A stretch of 10,342 bases of DNA from Methylacidiphilum caldifontis (lineage in GTDB: Bacteria; Verrucomicrobiota; Verrucomicrobiia; Methylacidiphilales; CAMAQI01), in contig CAMAQI010000072.1 of the NCBI GenBank assembly GCA_945860255.1, positions 1-10,342 of the forward strand, given 5' to 3'. The notes under the pieces are model-generated. The model saw nothing but the letters and a program-made list of their open reading frames with translations, was not told the DNA's origin and made no database searches. Both the position numbers and the translations under genes were made by a program. Below, piece by piece: positions 1 through 6,181 of this stretch (within the stretch, counting starts at the first letter, position 1; every line of letters starts with the position of its first letter).

Positions 1-1097
1 TTCGTGTGACGAATCATGGTGAGACGAAATCGAGCGTGATCTTTGAGGGAGGGCTTCAGTGTGATCTCCGGGTCGTTCCCGATGCGCAGTTTGCCTCAGC
101 CCTTCATCACTTTACCGGAAGCAAGGAGCATAATGTGATGATGCGACAACGAGCGATTGCCCAAGGAAAAAAGATGAGTGAGTGGGGGCTTTTCCAAATT
201 TCAAAAGTCGGTGAGGAGGAAATAGAGACCGCATTGCTGGTTCGAACCGAGGAGGATCTTTTTAGAGAGTTAGGGCTTTCCTATATTCCTCCAGAACTTC
301 GCGAGGCTCAGGGAGAGATCGAGGCAGCGGAGAAAGGGAAGATTCCCCGATTGATCGAGTGGACCGAGCTTCGAGGAACTTTTCATAATCACACAACCGC
401 CAGTGATGGGAAAAATACGCTGGAGGAGATGGCTGCCGCAGCCCATGAGATTGGGCTCGAATATTTAGGAATCGCCGATCACTCGAAATCCTCTTTTCAA
501 GCGAACGGACTTTCCGAGGAGCGACTCTTCAGTCAAGTTGAGGCGATCGAAAAATTAAATCTCACTTACAAGGAGGAGGGCTTTAAAGTTTTCAGTGGGG
601 TTGAGTGTGATGTGCTTAAGGGAGGGGAGCTGGATTTTGAGGATTCGGTTTTAGCAAAACTCGATTATGTCGTTGCCTCGATTCACTCCGGATTTACGTC
701 TACCGAAGAGGAGATGACGGCACGAATCATTCGAGCGATGGAAAATCGTTATGTGACCATGATGGGGCATTTAACTGGTCGTCTGCTGTTACAACGGGCT
801 CCTTATGCCGTGAATATCCCAAAGATTTTAGAGGTTGCGGCGGAGACCGGGACCTGGATTGAATTGAATGCGAATCCTTATCGTTTGGATCTCGATTGGC
901 GTTGGTGGAGAAAAGCTCAGGAAATGGGGGTTAAATGCGTGATCAATCCTGATGCTCATCGAACCGAGCAGTTGGGATATCTCAAGTTAGGAGTTCAGAT
1001 TGCCCGTAAGGGATGGTTGAGAAAAGGGGATGTTATCAATAGCGAGTCGCTGTTGACGATGGAGGCGTTGCTGCAGAGGAAGAAAAAGAGCGAATGA
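1..1097 (+). CDS. polX: DNA polymerase/3'-5' exonuclease PolX, C-terminal part (5' end outside window)
   Basis: Family X DNA polymerase fused to a PHP phosphoesterase domain, a cytoplasmic base-excision/gap-filling repair enzyme. The reading frame is open to the left edge, so the GTG at 6 is not the true start; about 364 codons of a protein usually near 570 residues are visible. The part seen begins in the polymerase palm: the aspartate at 63-65 in CDLRVVP is the expected third catalytic Asp, followed by the family wording FTGSKEHN. The PHP domain starts near 370 and keeps its expected metal ligands: His at 384 and 390 (FHNHTTASDG), Asp-His at 477-482 (IADHSKS), Glu at 603, His at 684, His at 768, and Asp/His at 951 and 957 (NPDAH). 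The exonuclease site therefore looks active. The helix-hairpin-helix region and first palm aspartates would lie upstream. The PHP wording resembles verrucomicrobial PolX from memory. Confidence 0.93.
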   Translation, partial: RVTNHGETKSSVIFEGGLQCDLRVVPDAQFASALHHFTGSKEHNVMMRQRAIAQGKKMSEWGLFQISKVGEEEIETALLVRTEEDLFRELGLSYIPPELREAQGEIEAAEKGKIPRLIEWTELRGTFHNHTTASDGKNTLEEMAAAAHEIGLEYLGIADHSKSSFQANGLSEERLFSQVEAIEKLNLTYKEEGFKVFSGVECDVLKGGELDFEDSVLAKLDYVVASIHSGFTSTEEEMTARIIRAMENRYVTMMGHLTGRLLLQRAPYAVNIPKILEVAAETGTWIELNANPYRLDLDWRWWRKAQEMGVKCVINPDAHRTEQLGYLKLGVQIARKGWLRKGDVINSESLLTMEALLQRKKKSE

Positions 1098-1171
1098 TCT
1101 TTGCTGGTTTTTTGAGGCCGATTTCTCCTTCCTCCGAACTCCGAAAGCTTTTGGAGCAAAAACTGAGTTAA
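1094..1171 (+). CDS. possible 25-codon ORF overlapping the polX stop
   Basis: An ATG at 1094 overlaps the polX stop as ATGA and opens 25 codons (MIFAGFLRPISPSS and so on) ending in TAA at 1169-1171. The preceding polX tail is purine-rich (AGAGGAAGAAAAAGAG), which could support re-initiation. The product is not recognised and has no obvious domain. Such a short frame can easily arise by chance, so this is recorded as a candidate only. Confidence 0.12.
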   Translation: MIFAGFLRPISPSSELRKLLEQKLS

Positions 1172-1182
1172 ATCAGTAAAGC

Positions 1183-1210
1183 TTGACCCCTTTGCTGGGG
1201 GCGTTAGTCT
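1183..1210 (+). promoter_or_regulatory. sigma70-type promoter of tig
   Basis: TTGACC at 1183-1188 matches five of six -35 bases. It is followed after 16 bp by TAGTCT at 1205-1210, which matches four of six -10 bases. The -10 ends only 10 nt before the tig ATG at 1221, so the transcript would have a leader of a few nucleotides. There is no Shine-Dalgarno sequence in the gap. A small dyad (ACTGA at 1162-1166, TCAGT at 1173-1177) lies just upstream of the -35. Confidence 0.55.
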
Positions 1211-1220
1211 CTGCGCCCTT

Positions 1221-2516
1221 ATGAACGTGACTATTGAAGATTTATCCTCCTGCCGTAAACGCCTCAAAATTGAGGTTCCCTCTGATCGTGTCAATGCGAT
1301 GTTTGATGAGGTCTCCGCTGACTTTCTTAAGTTCGCTCAAATTCCTGGTTTTCGTGCCGGTAAAGCACCTAAACCGATGGTGCTGAAGCGTTTCTCTAAA
1401 GATATCGATGAGGAAACTCGCAAAAAACTGCTTCCTAAAGCCTATTATGATGCGGTTGAAGAGAAGAAGTTGAAGGTCGTGAGTTCTCCACAATTTGAAG
1501 ATGTTCGTTATCAACGCGGGTTGACGATGAGTTTCACAACGACGATCGATCTCGCACCTGAATTTTCGCTTCCTCAGTATAAAGGAATTGAAATTAAAGA
1601 GGAGGCCGTTGCGGTGACGGAAGAGCAATTAAATAATGCAGTGAAGTCACTTGTGGTGATGCGTTCGACTTTTGAGACGATCCAAGGAAGACCCGTTCAA
1701 GCGGAAGATTTTGCGATCATTACTTTTGACGGAACGATCGAGGGACAATCGATCAAAGAGATCGCCCCGACTGAAAAGATGTTGGGGGGAGCTGAAAAGT
1801 TCTGGATGCGTGTGAACAGTGCGGAATTTATTCCTGGATTCACCGATCAACTGATTGGAATGAATGTGGGAGATAAGAAAACGATTTCGATCGATTTCGC
1901 TCCTGATTTTCGGATTGAGATCCTTGCAGGAAAGAAGGCTTCTTATGAAGTGGAGCTTCATGAATTGAAGGCTCAGCAGATTCCTGAAATGACCGATGAA
2001 CTCGCCATTGAGCTCGGACAAGAGAGTGCCGCGAAACTTCGTGAGACGGTTCAGAAAACATTGGAGCAACAAGAGCAACAACGGATCGAAGGGTCACAAA
2101 CCAACGAGATCGTCAAGAAGCTCCTCGATGCCGTGACTTTCGATCTTCCTGAGTCTTGGGTAAATGATGAGACCCAGGATGTGGTCTATCAAATTGTTTC
2201 TGAAAACCAAACCCGCGGGATTGCTCAAAACGTGATGGAGGAGAAGAAGCAGGAGATTTACGACAACGCCTCAAAAACCGCTAAAGAACGAGTCAAACTC
2301 TCCTTCATTGTTCAAAATATCGCCGAGAAGGAATCGATTAAAATCGAAGAATCGGATATGATGGCTGAAGTCGGTCGGATGGCACAAGCCTATCGGATGC
2401 CGATCGATAAAGTGGCTAAGCGGATTTCTGATCCTCAAGTTTATTATTCTGTTCGTCGTCAAATTTTGACCCGTAAAGTCCTCGACTTTTTGAGGAAAGA
2501 AGCGAAGTTGATTTGA
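1221..2516 (+). CDS. tig: trigger factor (ribosome-associated chaperone / peptidyl-prolyl isomerase)
   Basis: ATP-independent chaperone that docks at the ribosomal exit tunnel and shields nascent chains. Its 431 residues match the usual family length (E. coli about 432). The N-terminal ribosome-binding domain carries the signature GFRAGKAPKP at residues 43-52. An FKBP-type isomerase domain covers about 161-248, from AEDFAIITFDGTIEG to YEVELHELK, and a helical C-terminal chaperone domain covers about 255-431. The ATG at 1221 is chosen because it follows a promoter-like -35/-10 pair and gives the canonical N-terminus; there is no Shine-Dalgarno sequence, so translation would start on a very short leader. 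It is followed 74 bp later by clpP, the common tig-clpP order. Nothing is missing or broken. Confidence 0.95.
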   Translation: MNVTIEDLSSCRKRLKIEVPSDRVNAMFDEVSADFLKFAQIPGFRAGKAPKPMVLKRFSKDIDEETRKKLLPKAYYDAVEEKKLKVVSSPQFEDVRYQRGLTMSFTTTIDLAPEFSLPQYKGIEIKEEAVAVTEEQLNNAVKSLVVMRSTFETIQGRPVQAEDFAIITFDGTIEGQSIKEIAPTEKMLGGAEKFWMRVNSAEFIPGFTDQLIGMNVGDKKTISIDFAPDFRIEILAGKKASYEVELHELKAQQIPEMTDELAIELGQESAAKLRETVQKTLEQQEQQRIEGSQTNEIVKKLLDAVTFDLPESWVNDETQDVVYQIVSENQTRGIAQNVMEEKKQEIYDNASKTAKERVKLSFIVQNIAEKESIKIEESDMMAEVGRMAQAYRMPIDKVAKRISDPQVYYSVRRQILTRKVLDFLRKEAKLI

Positions 2517-2534
2517 TATTGAACGATTTTTCCA

Positions 2535-2566
2535 CGAGAGGTCTCCCGAAGAGGGAGGCTTTCTCG
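2535..2566 (+). terminator. intergenic hairpin between tig and clpP (terminator, attenuator or processing site)
   Basis: The left arm 2535-2547 (CGAGAGGTCTCCC) and right arm 2553-2566 (GGGAGGCTTTCTCG) pair with a GAAGA loop at 2548-2552. The stem has about 13 pairs, including G-U pairs, with one bulged T. No T-tract follows (the next bases are GCGGGGAGAG), so a classical intrinsic terminator is unlikely. It sits 14 bp before the clpP ribosome binding site and could partly attenuate tig transcription or protect the clpP mRNA end. Confidence 0.4.
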
Positions 2567-2579
2567 GCGGGGAGAGATC

Positions 2580-2584
2580 AAGGA
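2580..2584 (+). promoter_or_regulatory. ribosome binding site of clpP
   Basis: AAGGA at 2580-2584 lies 6 nt before the ATG at 2591 and 9 nt before a second in-frame ATG at 2594, so either methionine could be used. The two choices differ by a single residue. Confidence 0.6.
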
Positions 2585-2590
2585 TGATTT

Positions 2591-3202
2591 ATGATGACCG
2601 AAAACAATATTTATGTCCCTTACGTCGATGAGCAAACTCCTAAGGGGGAGCGTCGTTCTGATATTTTTACCCGACTTCTTAAAGATCGGATCGTCTTTAT
2701 TGGCTCATCGATCGATGATAACGTGGCGAATGTGGTCGTTGCTCAGCTTTTGTTTCTTCAGATGGAAGATCCGAAGAAGGATGTCAGTATTTATATTCAA
2801 TCTCCAGGGGGATATGTCTCCGCCGGTCTTGCGATTTATGATGCGATGCAGTTCATGACCTGTGATGTATCGACCTATTGTATTGGACAAGCGGCGAGCA
2901 TGGGAGCCGTTCTTCTCTCCGCAGGAACGAAAGGGAAGCGTTATTGTCTTCCGAATGCCAAGGTGATGATTCACCAACCCCTCGGCGGTGCCCGCGGTCA
3001 GGCCTCGGATATCATGATTCAAGCCGAGGAGATTCTTAAAACAAAACAACGTTTGAACGAGATTTTAGCCTTCCATTGTAGTAAAAAGATCGAAGAGATT
3101 GAACTCGCTACCGATCGTGATTATTACATGACCGCGCAAGAGGCTAAGGAGTTTGGAATCATCGATGAGGTGATTAAGTCTCGTAAAGAAGTTAAGTTGT
3201 AA
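2591..3202 (+). CDS. clpP: ATP-dependent Clp protease proteolytic subunit ClpP
   Basis: Serine peptidase that forms the tetradecameric chamber of Clp proteases and degrades proteins delivered by ClpX or ClpA/C in the cytoplasm. The triad is visible with canonical spacing: Ser103 in GQAASMGA, His128 in MIHQPLGG and Asp177 in DRDYYMTAQEA. The oligomer and substrate region SPGGYVSAGLAIYDAMQ is intact. At 203 residues it has full length. The start is supported by AAGGA upstream. It follows tig, but the usual next partner clpX is absent here; a LolD-type ATPase gene starts 7 bp after the clpP stop, so the unfoldase must be encoded elsewhere. Confidence 0.97.
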   Translation: MMTENNIYVPYVDEQTPKGERRSDIFTRLLKDRIVFIGSSIDDNVANVVVAQLLFLQMEDPKKDVSIYIQSPGGYVSAGLAIYDAMQFMTCDVSTYCIGQAASMGAVLLSAGTKGKRYCLPNAKVMIHQPLGGARGQASDIMIQAEEILKTKQRLNEILAFHCSKKIEEIELATDRDYYMTAQEAKEFGIIDEVIKSRKEVKL

Positions 3203-3209
3203 TGGTTTC

Positions 3210-3887
3210 ATGAGCGATATCAGTTTGAGTTGTCGAAATCTGGTAAAATTCCTCGGAGAAGAGGAAAATCGGGTTCAAGCACTCAAAAATGTTTCCCTCG
3301 AATTAACAAAGGGAAAAGTTTATTCGATTGTGGGACCCTCGGGTTGCGGAAAGTCCTCGTTGCTTTATCTTTTGGGGTTACTCGATCAGCCTGATTCAGG
3401 GGAGATTTATATTGGAGAAAAGCAATCGGCGCATTTGACTGAAGATGAGGCGACTCGGATTCGGAATGAGCATCTTGGATTTATTTTTCAGTTCCATTTT
3501 TTGCTAAAAGAGTTTACCGCGGCAGAAAACGTGATGTTGCCGATGATCCGACTCGGAAAACTTTCCGATGGGGCGATGAAATCGAGGGCTCTTGAGTTGT
3601 TAGAAGCGGTAGGAATCGCTCATAAGGCTGAGCGTCGTGCGAATCATCTTTCTGGAGGAGAGCAACAACGGGTGGCGATTGCTCGAGCGTTAGCGAATCA
3701 ACCGGAGATCATTCTTGCCGATGAACCGACAGGAAATTTGGATAGTGCAAATTCGGAAAAAGTTTTTGAGCTTCTGAAGCGTTTGGCTCATGATCGAAAG
3801 ATCACGATCTTGGTGGTTACGCATAATCCGGCGATTGCGAAGGCCTCCGATATTGTTTTAGAGATGCAAGATGGAAGTTTTATATGA
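3210..3887 (+). CDS. lolD: ABC transporter ATP-binding protein, LolD/MacB type
   Basis: Nucleotide-binding subunit of the kind that powers LolCDE, which releases lipoproteins from the inner membrane to LolA. In order: Walker A GPSGCGKSS at residues 42-50, a Q-loop segment with LolD-like wording (HLGFIFQFHFLLKEFTAAEN), signature LSGGEQQRVAIARAL from residue 147, Walker B IILADEP with Asp171-Glu172, and the H-loop His205. Its 225 residues are typical of LolD. It starts 7 bp after clpP without an evident Shine-Dalgarno sequence, suggesting read-through from the upstream genes, and its TGA overlaps the ATG of the next gene. No LolC/E-type permease is in the window, so its partner must lie elsewhere and another MacB-like exporter remains possible. 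Confidence 0.85.
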   Translation: MSDISLSCRNLVKFLGEEENRVQALKNVSLELTKGKVYSIVGPSGCGKSSLLYLLGLLDQPDSGEIYIGEKQSAHLTEDEATRIRNEHLGFIFQFHFLLKEFTAAENVMLPMIRLGKLSDGAMKSRALELLEAVGIAHKAERRANHLSGGEQQRVAIARALANQPEIILADEPTGNLDSANSEKVFELLKRLAHDRKITILVVTHNPAIAKASDIVLEMQDGSFI

Positions 3888-4516
3888 GTAAGCTCCTTTT
3901 TCTCTCCTTGCTTTTGAGCGTGCTCTACGGAGGGGAGAGTAAGGATGCTGCCTATTACTATCAAAATGCCTTAGTGGCCTATAAGAGCGGGGAGTTCGGA
4001 GGAGCTCGAACGGCTGTCTTGGAGTCGATTAAGTTAAAACCGAATCATTCTCATTCGCTCGTGTTGCTGGGGAAAATTGCATTAGCGCAGAAAAAATATA
4101 GCGAGGCAGAGATGCTTTTAGCCCCTTTAGTTCTCAAGGAGCCAGATTTAGGAATGCTTTGGATTCCTTGGGGAGATGTTTTGGTCTTTACGGGAAAGCC
4201 GGGAAAGGCGATAGAGTTTTATCAAAAGGCGACCTCGCAAGAGGTCAAAAAACCGGAGGCTTTGTTGAGGAAAGTCTATGCCTTTTTAAAAAATAAAGAA
4301 CTTGGGGAGGCGGAGCGAGTGGCCTCCACAATGGACGGTTTTAATGACAAGACCCCGGCTTATTATTTTGCGAAGGCCGCCGTTTTAGAGGCAGCTGGAA
4401 AAAAAATAGAGGCCGACGAAGTTTTAAAAAATGCCCGAACCCTCTATGGAGAGAGTGTCTATTTGGAATTTTATCGCGATTATCTTTGGTTTGTTGGGTC
4501 GGTTACAAAGTCATAA
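3884..4516 (+). CDS. exported tetratricopeptide-repeat protein of unknown function
   Basis: A 210-residue protein with a short signal peptide: Lys3, then a hydrophobic core at residues 4-15 (LLFLSLLLSVLY) and a small-residue region GGES, so it is probably periplasmic or envelope-associated. The rest is helical with TPR-like pairs: AYYYQNALVAYKSGEFGGA from about residue 23, HSLVLLGKIALAQKKYSEAE, LWIPWGDVLVFTGKPGKAIEFYQKA, and later AYYFAKAAVLEAAGKKIEA. This gives roughly four degenerate repeats, usually a protein-binding scaffold. The ATG at 3884 overlaps the lolD stop (ATGA) and has GGAAG at 3873-3877, implying translational coupling with lolD. It may assist lipoprotein or outer-membrane assembly, but that is inference from position only. 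A long inverted repeat begins 2 nt after its stop. Confidence 0.75.
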   Translation: MSKLLFLSLLLSVLYGGESKDAAYYYQNALVAYKSGEFGGARTAVLESIKLKPNHSHSLVLLGKIALAQKKYSEAEMLLAPLVLKEPDLGMLWIPWGDVLVFTGKPGKAIEFYQKATSQEVKKPEALLRKVYAFLKNKELGEAERVASTMDGFNDKTPAYYFAKAAVLEAAGKKIEADEVLKNARTLYGESVYLEFYRDYLWFVGSVTKS

Positions 4517-4517
4517 T

Positions 4518-4552
4518 CGGGAGCGATCCCGCAGGTGCGTATAGGTGTCAAC
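4518..4552 (+). repeat. left outer arm of the inverted-repeat element
   Basis: The 35-bp arm begins CGGGAGCGATC and ends ATAGGTGTCAAC, two bases after the TPR stop codon. It differs from the complement of the right arm at only four positions (4529, 4534, 4540, 4546). The last two differences give G-U pairs in + strand RNA. Confidence 0.8.
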
Positions 4553-4787
4553 CTAACAGACCAAAAGAGGTTTAACCGCCAAGGTAAAGTCAAAGGACGC
4601 CAACAAATTCAAAGTAAGTATTATGAAGGAGGGAGGGTAACAGAGAAAATACATTTATTCTCATTTGAAAGACAAGACCGTTGCCTTTTTCTCACATTAA
4701 AACAGCCATCACCATGGTTATCTTCCGTCCATTATTGGCGTTTTTTGCTTATTCTTGGCGGTTAAATTTGTATTTCTCTTTTCTTCA

Positions 4788-4822
4788 GTTGACGCCTATG
4801 CGCACGTGCGCGATCGCTCCCG
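4788..4822 (-). repeat. right outer arm of the inverted-repeat element
   Basis: Complementary partner of 4518-4552, beginning GTTGACGCCTAT and ending GATCGCTCCCG. It also contains two short perfect palindromes of its own, GCGCACGTGCGC at 4800-4811 and GCGATCGC at 4810-4817, which the left arm lacks. Confidence 0.8.
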
Positions 4823-4869
4823 GAGGGGAGGGAATCGGATAAAGGGAGCCTTTCCCTACCATAACCCGC

Positions 4870-4897
4870 TTGCCATTTGAGGGGATATCTCTATTAA
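4870..4897 (+). promoter_or_regulatory. sigma70-type promoter of serS
   Basis: TTGCCA at 4870-4875, a 16-bp spacer and TATTAA at 4892-4897 form a plausible -35/-10 pair. The -10 ends 15 nt before the serS ATG at 4913, so the leader would be about 8-10 nt. No Shine-Dalgarno sequence lies between (CGCTCCTCATACAGC). The 47 bp between the inverted-repeat element and this promoter hold only a small dyad, AGGGA/TCCCT at 4843-4857 with a GCCTT loop. Confidence 0.55.
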
Positions 4898-4912
4898 CGC
4901 TCCTCATACAGC

Positions 4913-6181
4913 ATGCTTGATATAAAGTACATTCGAGAGGAATCCGATGAAGTGGCGCGACGCCTTGCGACGAGAGGTCGGGGCGATGAAGTTCATATCC
5001 ATGAATTGAAGGCGCTTGATGAGGAACGACGTAAAATTTTAAAAACCGTTGAAACCTTGAAGGCAGAGCGCAATAAGGCGAGTAAGGAGGTCGGGGCGTT
5101 GAAGTCGAAAGGGCTTCCTGCAGATGAAATTTTAGTACGCATGAAACAGGTCTCCGATGAGATCGCTCTTTTAGATAAGGCCTTTGCGGAACTTGATGTT
5201 CAACAGCACGCTCTTTTATTAGGAATTCCGAATCTTCCTCATCTCTCGGTCCCCGTTGGATTGGAAGCGGCAGATAATCCGGTTTTAAAGTCTTGGGGAA
5301 CTCCTGTGGTGCACTCTTTTGAACCCAAACCCCATTGGGAGATTGGAGCGGCCCGGGGGTTGATTGACTTGGAGCGCGCCACCAAGATCTCTGGAAGTGG
5401 ATTCATTGTTTATACGGGAAAAGGGGCACGGCTTGAACGCGGATTGATTAATTTTCTTTTAGATCTTCATACCGATCATCATCAGTATAAGGAAGTCGGG
5501 GTTCCTTATGTGGTTCGTGGAGAAAGTATGGTCGGAACAGGGCAGTTGCCGAAGTTCGCGGAAGATATGTATACGGTTCAGGATGAAGATCTTTATTTGA
5601 TTCCGACGGCAGAGGTTCCTGTGACAAATCTTCATCGAGAGGAGATTTTAACAGAGGATCAATTGCCGATTGCTTACGCCGCTTATACTCCTTGTTTTCG
5701 ACGTGAGGCAGGGAGTGCGGGAAAAGATACCCGGGGAATGATTCGGGTTCATCAATTTGATAAAGTCGAATTAGTCCATATCGTAAAGCCTGAAGAGTCG
5801 TATGCGACTTTGGAAAAGCTTTTGAATCATGCGGAAACGGTTTTGCAAAAGCTCGGGCTTGCTTATCGTGTTTTGACTTTGTGTACGGGGGATATGGGGT
5901 TTGGTGCTGCGAAGTGTTATGATATCGAGGTCTGGGCTCCGGGATTAAAGAGTTGGTTGGAGGTCTCTTCTTGTAGTAACTTCGAATCCTTTCAAGCCCG
6001 TCGACTCCAACTACGCTATAAAGATGGAGAGGGAAAGAATCATTTTTGTCACACCTTAAATGGCTCGGGAACCGCTCTTGCTCGGCTTTACATCGCTTTA
6101 CTTGAAACCTACCAACAGCCAGATGGATCGGTTCAGTTACCTGAAATCCTTCAACCCTACTTAGGAAATACATGTCTGTAA
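4913..6181 (+). CDS. serS: serine--tRNA ligase (class II)
   Basis: Charges tRNA-Ser (and tRNA-Sec where present) with serine in the cytoplasm. Its 422 residues are the usual bacterial length. The N-terminal antiparallel coiled-coil arm that grips the tRNA long variable arm spans about residues 30-105, rich in Lys, Glu and Leu. The catalytic core shows LIPTAEVPVTNLHR, motif 2 from about residue 262 (FRREAGSAGKDTRGMIRVHQ) and motif 3 from residue 383 (NGSGTALARLYIALLE, with Arg391). Other serine-enzyme wording includes VSSCSNFESFQARR. The ATG at 4913 gives the canonical start MLDIKYIRE, with a promoter just upstream and no Shine-Dalgarno sequence. Its last 10 bp overlap the start of prc in another frame, indicating a two-gene unit. 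Confidence 0.97.
   Translation: MLDIKYIREESDEVARRLATRGRGDEVHIHELKALDEERRKILKTVETLKAERNKASKEVGALKSKGLPADEILVRMKQVSDEIALLDKAFAELDVQQHALLLGIPNLPHLSVPVGLEAADNPVLKSWGTPVVHSFEPKPHWEIGAARGLIDLERATKISGSGFIVYTGKGARLERGLINFLLDLHTDHHQYKEVGVPYVVRGESMVGTGQLPKFAEDMYTVQDEDLYLIPTAEVPVTNLHREEILTEDQLPIAYAAYTPCFRREAGSAGKDTRGMIRVHQFDKVELVHIVKPEESYATLEKLLNHAETVLQKLGLAYRVLTLCTGDMGFGAAKCYDIEVWAPGLKSWLEVSSCSNFESFQARRLQLRYKDGEGKNHFCHTLNGSGTALARLYIALLETYQQPDGSVQLPEILQPYLGNTCL

Larger units (their letters stand above)
4518..4822 (+). mobile_element. 305-bp nested inverted-repeat element (MITE-like or structured RNA), non-coding
   Basis: The whole unit folds back on itself. Arms that pair in nested order are 4518-4552 with 4788-4822 (31/35 identical), 4563-4569 with 4776-4782, 4571-4583 with 4754-4766 (13/13; TTTAACCGCCAAG), 4597-4603 with 4735-4741 (ACGCCAA), 4628-4641 with 4717-4730 (13 of 14 paired counting G-U) and 4643-4649 with 4687-4693. 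CGCCAA occurs twice in the left arm (4577, 4598) and twice inverted in the right. No transposase and no clear target duplication are visible. A frame of 76 codons from 4535 crosses the element but has repeat-derived, non-protein-like content. Intergenic repeats with an AACCGCCAAGG..CGCCAA core are familiar to me from other environmental genomes, from memory only. It might also terminate transcription of the upstream operon. Confidence 0.7.

Noticed and set aside
1139..1156. dyad CTCCGAAAG/CTTTTGGAG between polX and tig as a terminator
   Set aside because: There is almost no loop and no T-tract afterwards; it is also inside the small candidate ORF, so a terminator is not supported.
995..1294. 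minus-strand frame across the polX end and tig start
   Set aside because: It overlaps two well-supported genes and the tig promoter, with no recognisable motif.
2705..2718. 14-bp perfect palindrome TCATCGATCGATGA in clpP
   Set aside because: It lies in conserved coding sequence (SSIDD) and follows from the codons used; ATCG-rich runs are common in this genome segment, so no regulatory role is supported.
4535..4765. 76-codon + strand frame inside the inverted-repeat element
   Set aside because: It begins inside the left arm, has no ribosome binding site at its start, and its residues (NRQGKVKGRQQ and so on) are what the CGCCAA repeat yields when translated; no domain is recognisable.
4810..4817. 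GCGATCGC, identical to the cyanobacterial HIP1 palindrome
   Set aside because: It is a single copy inside the right arm, and the gene content does not suggest cyanobacteria; coincidence.
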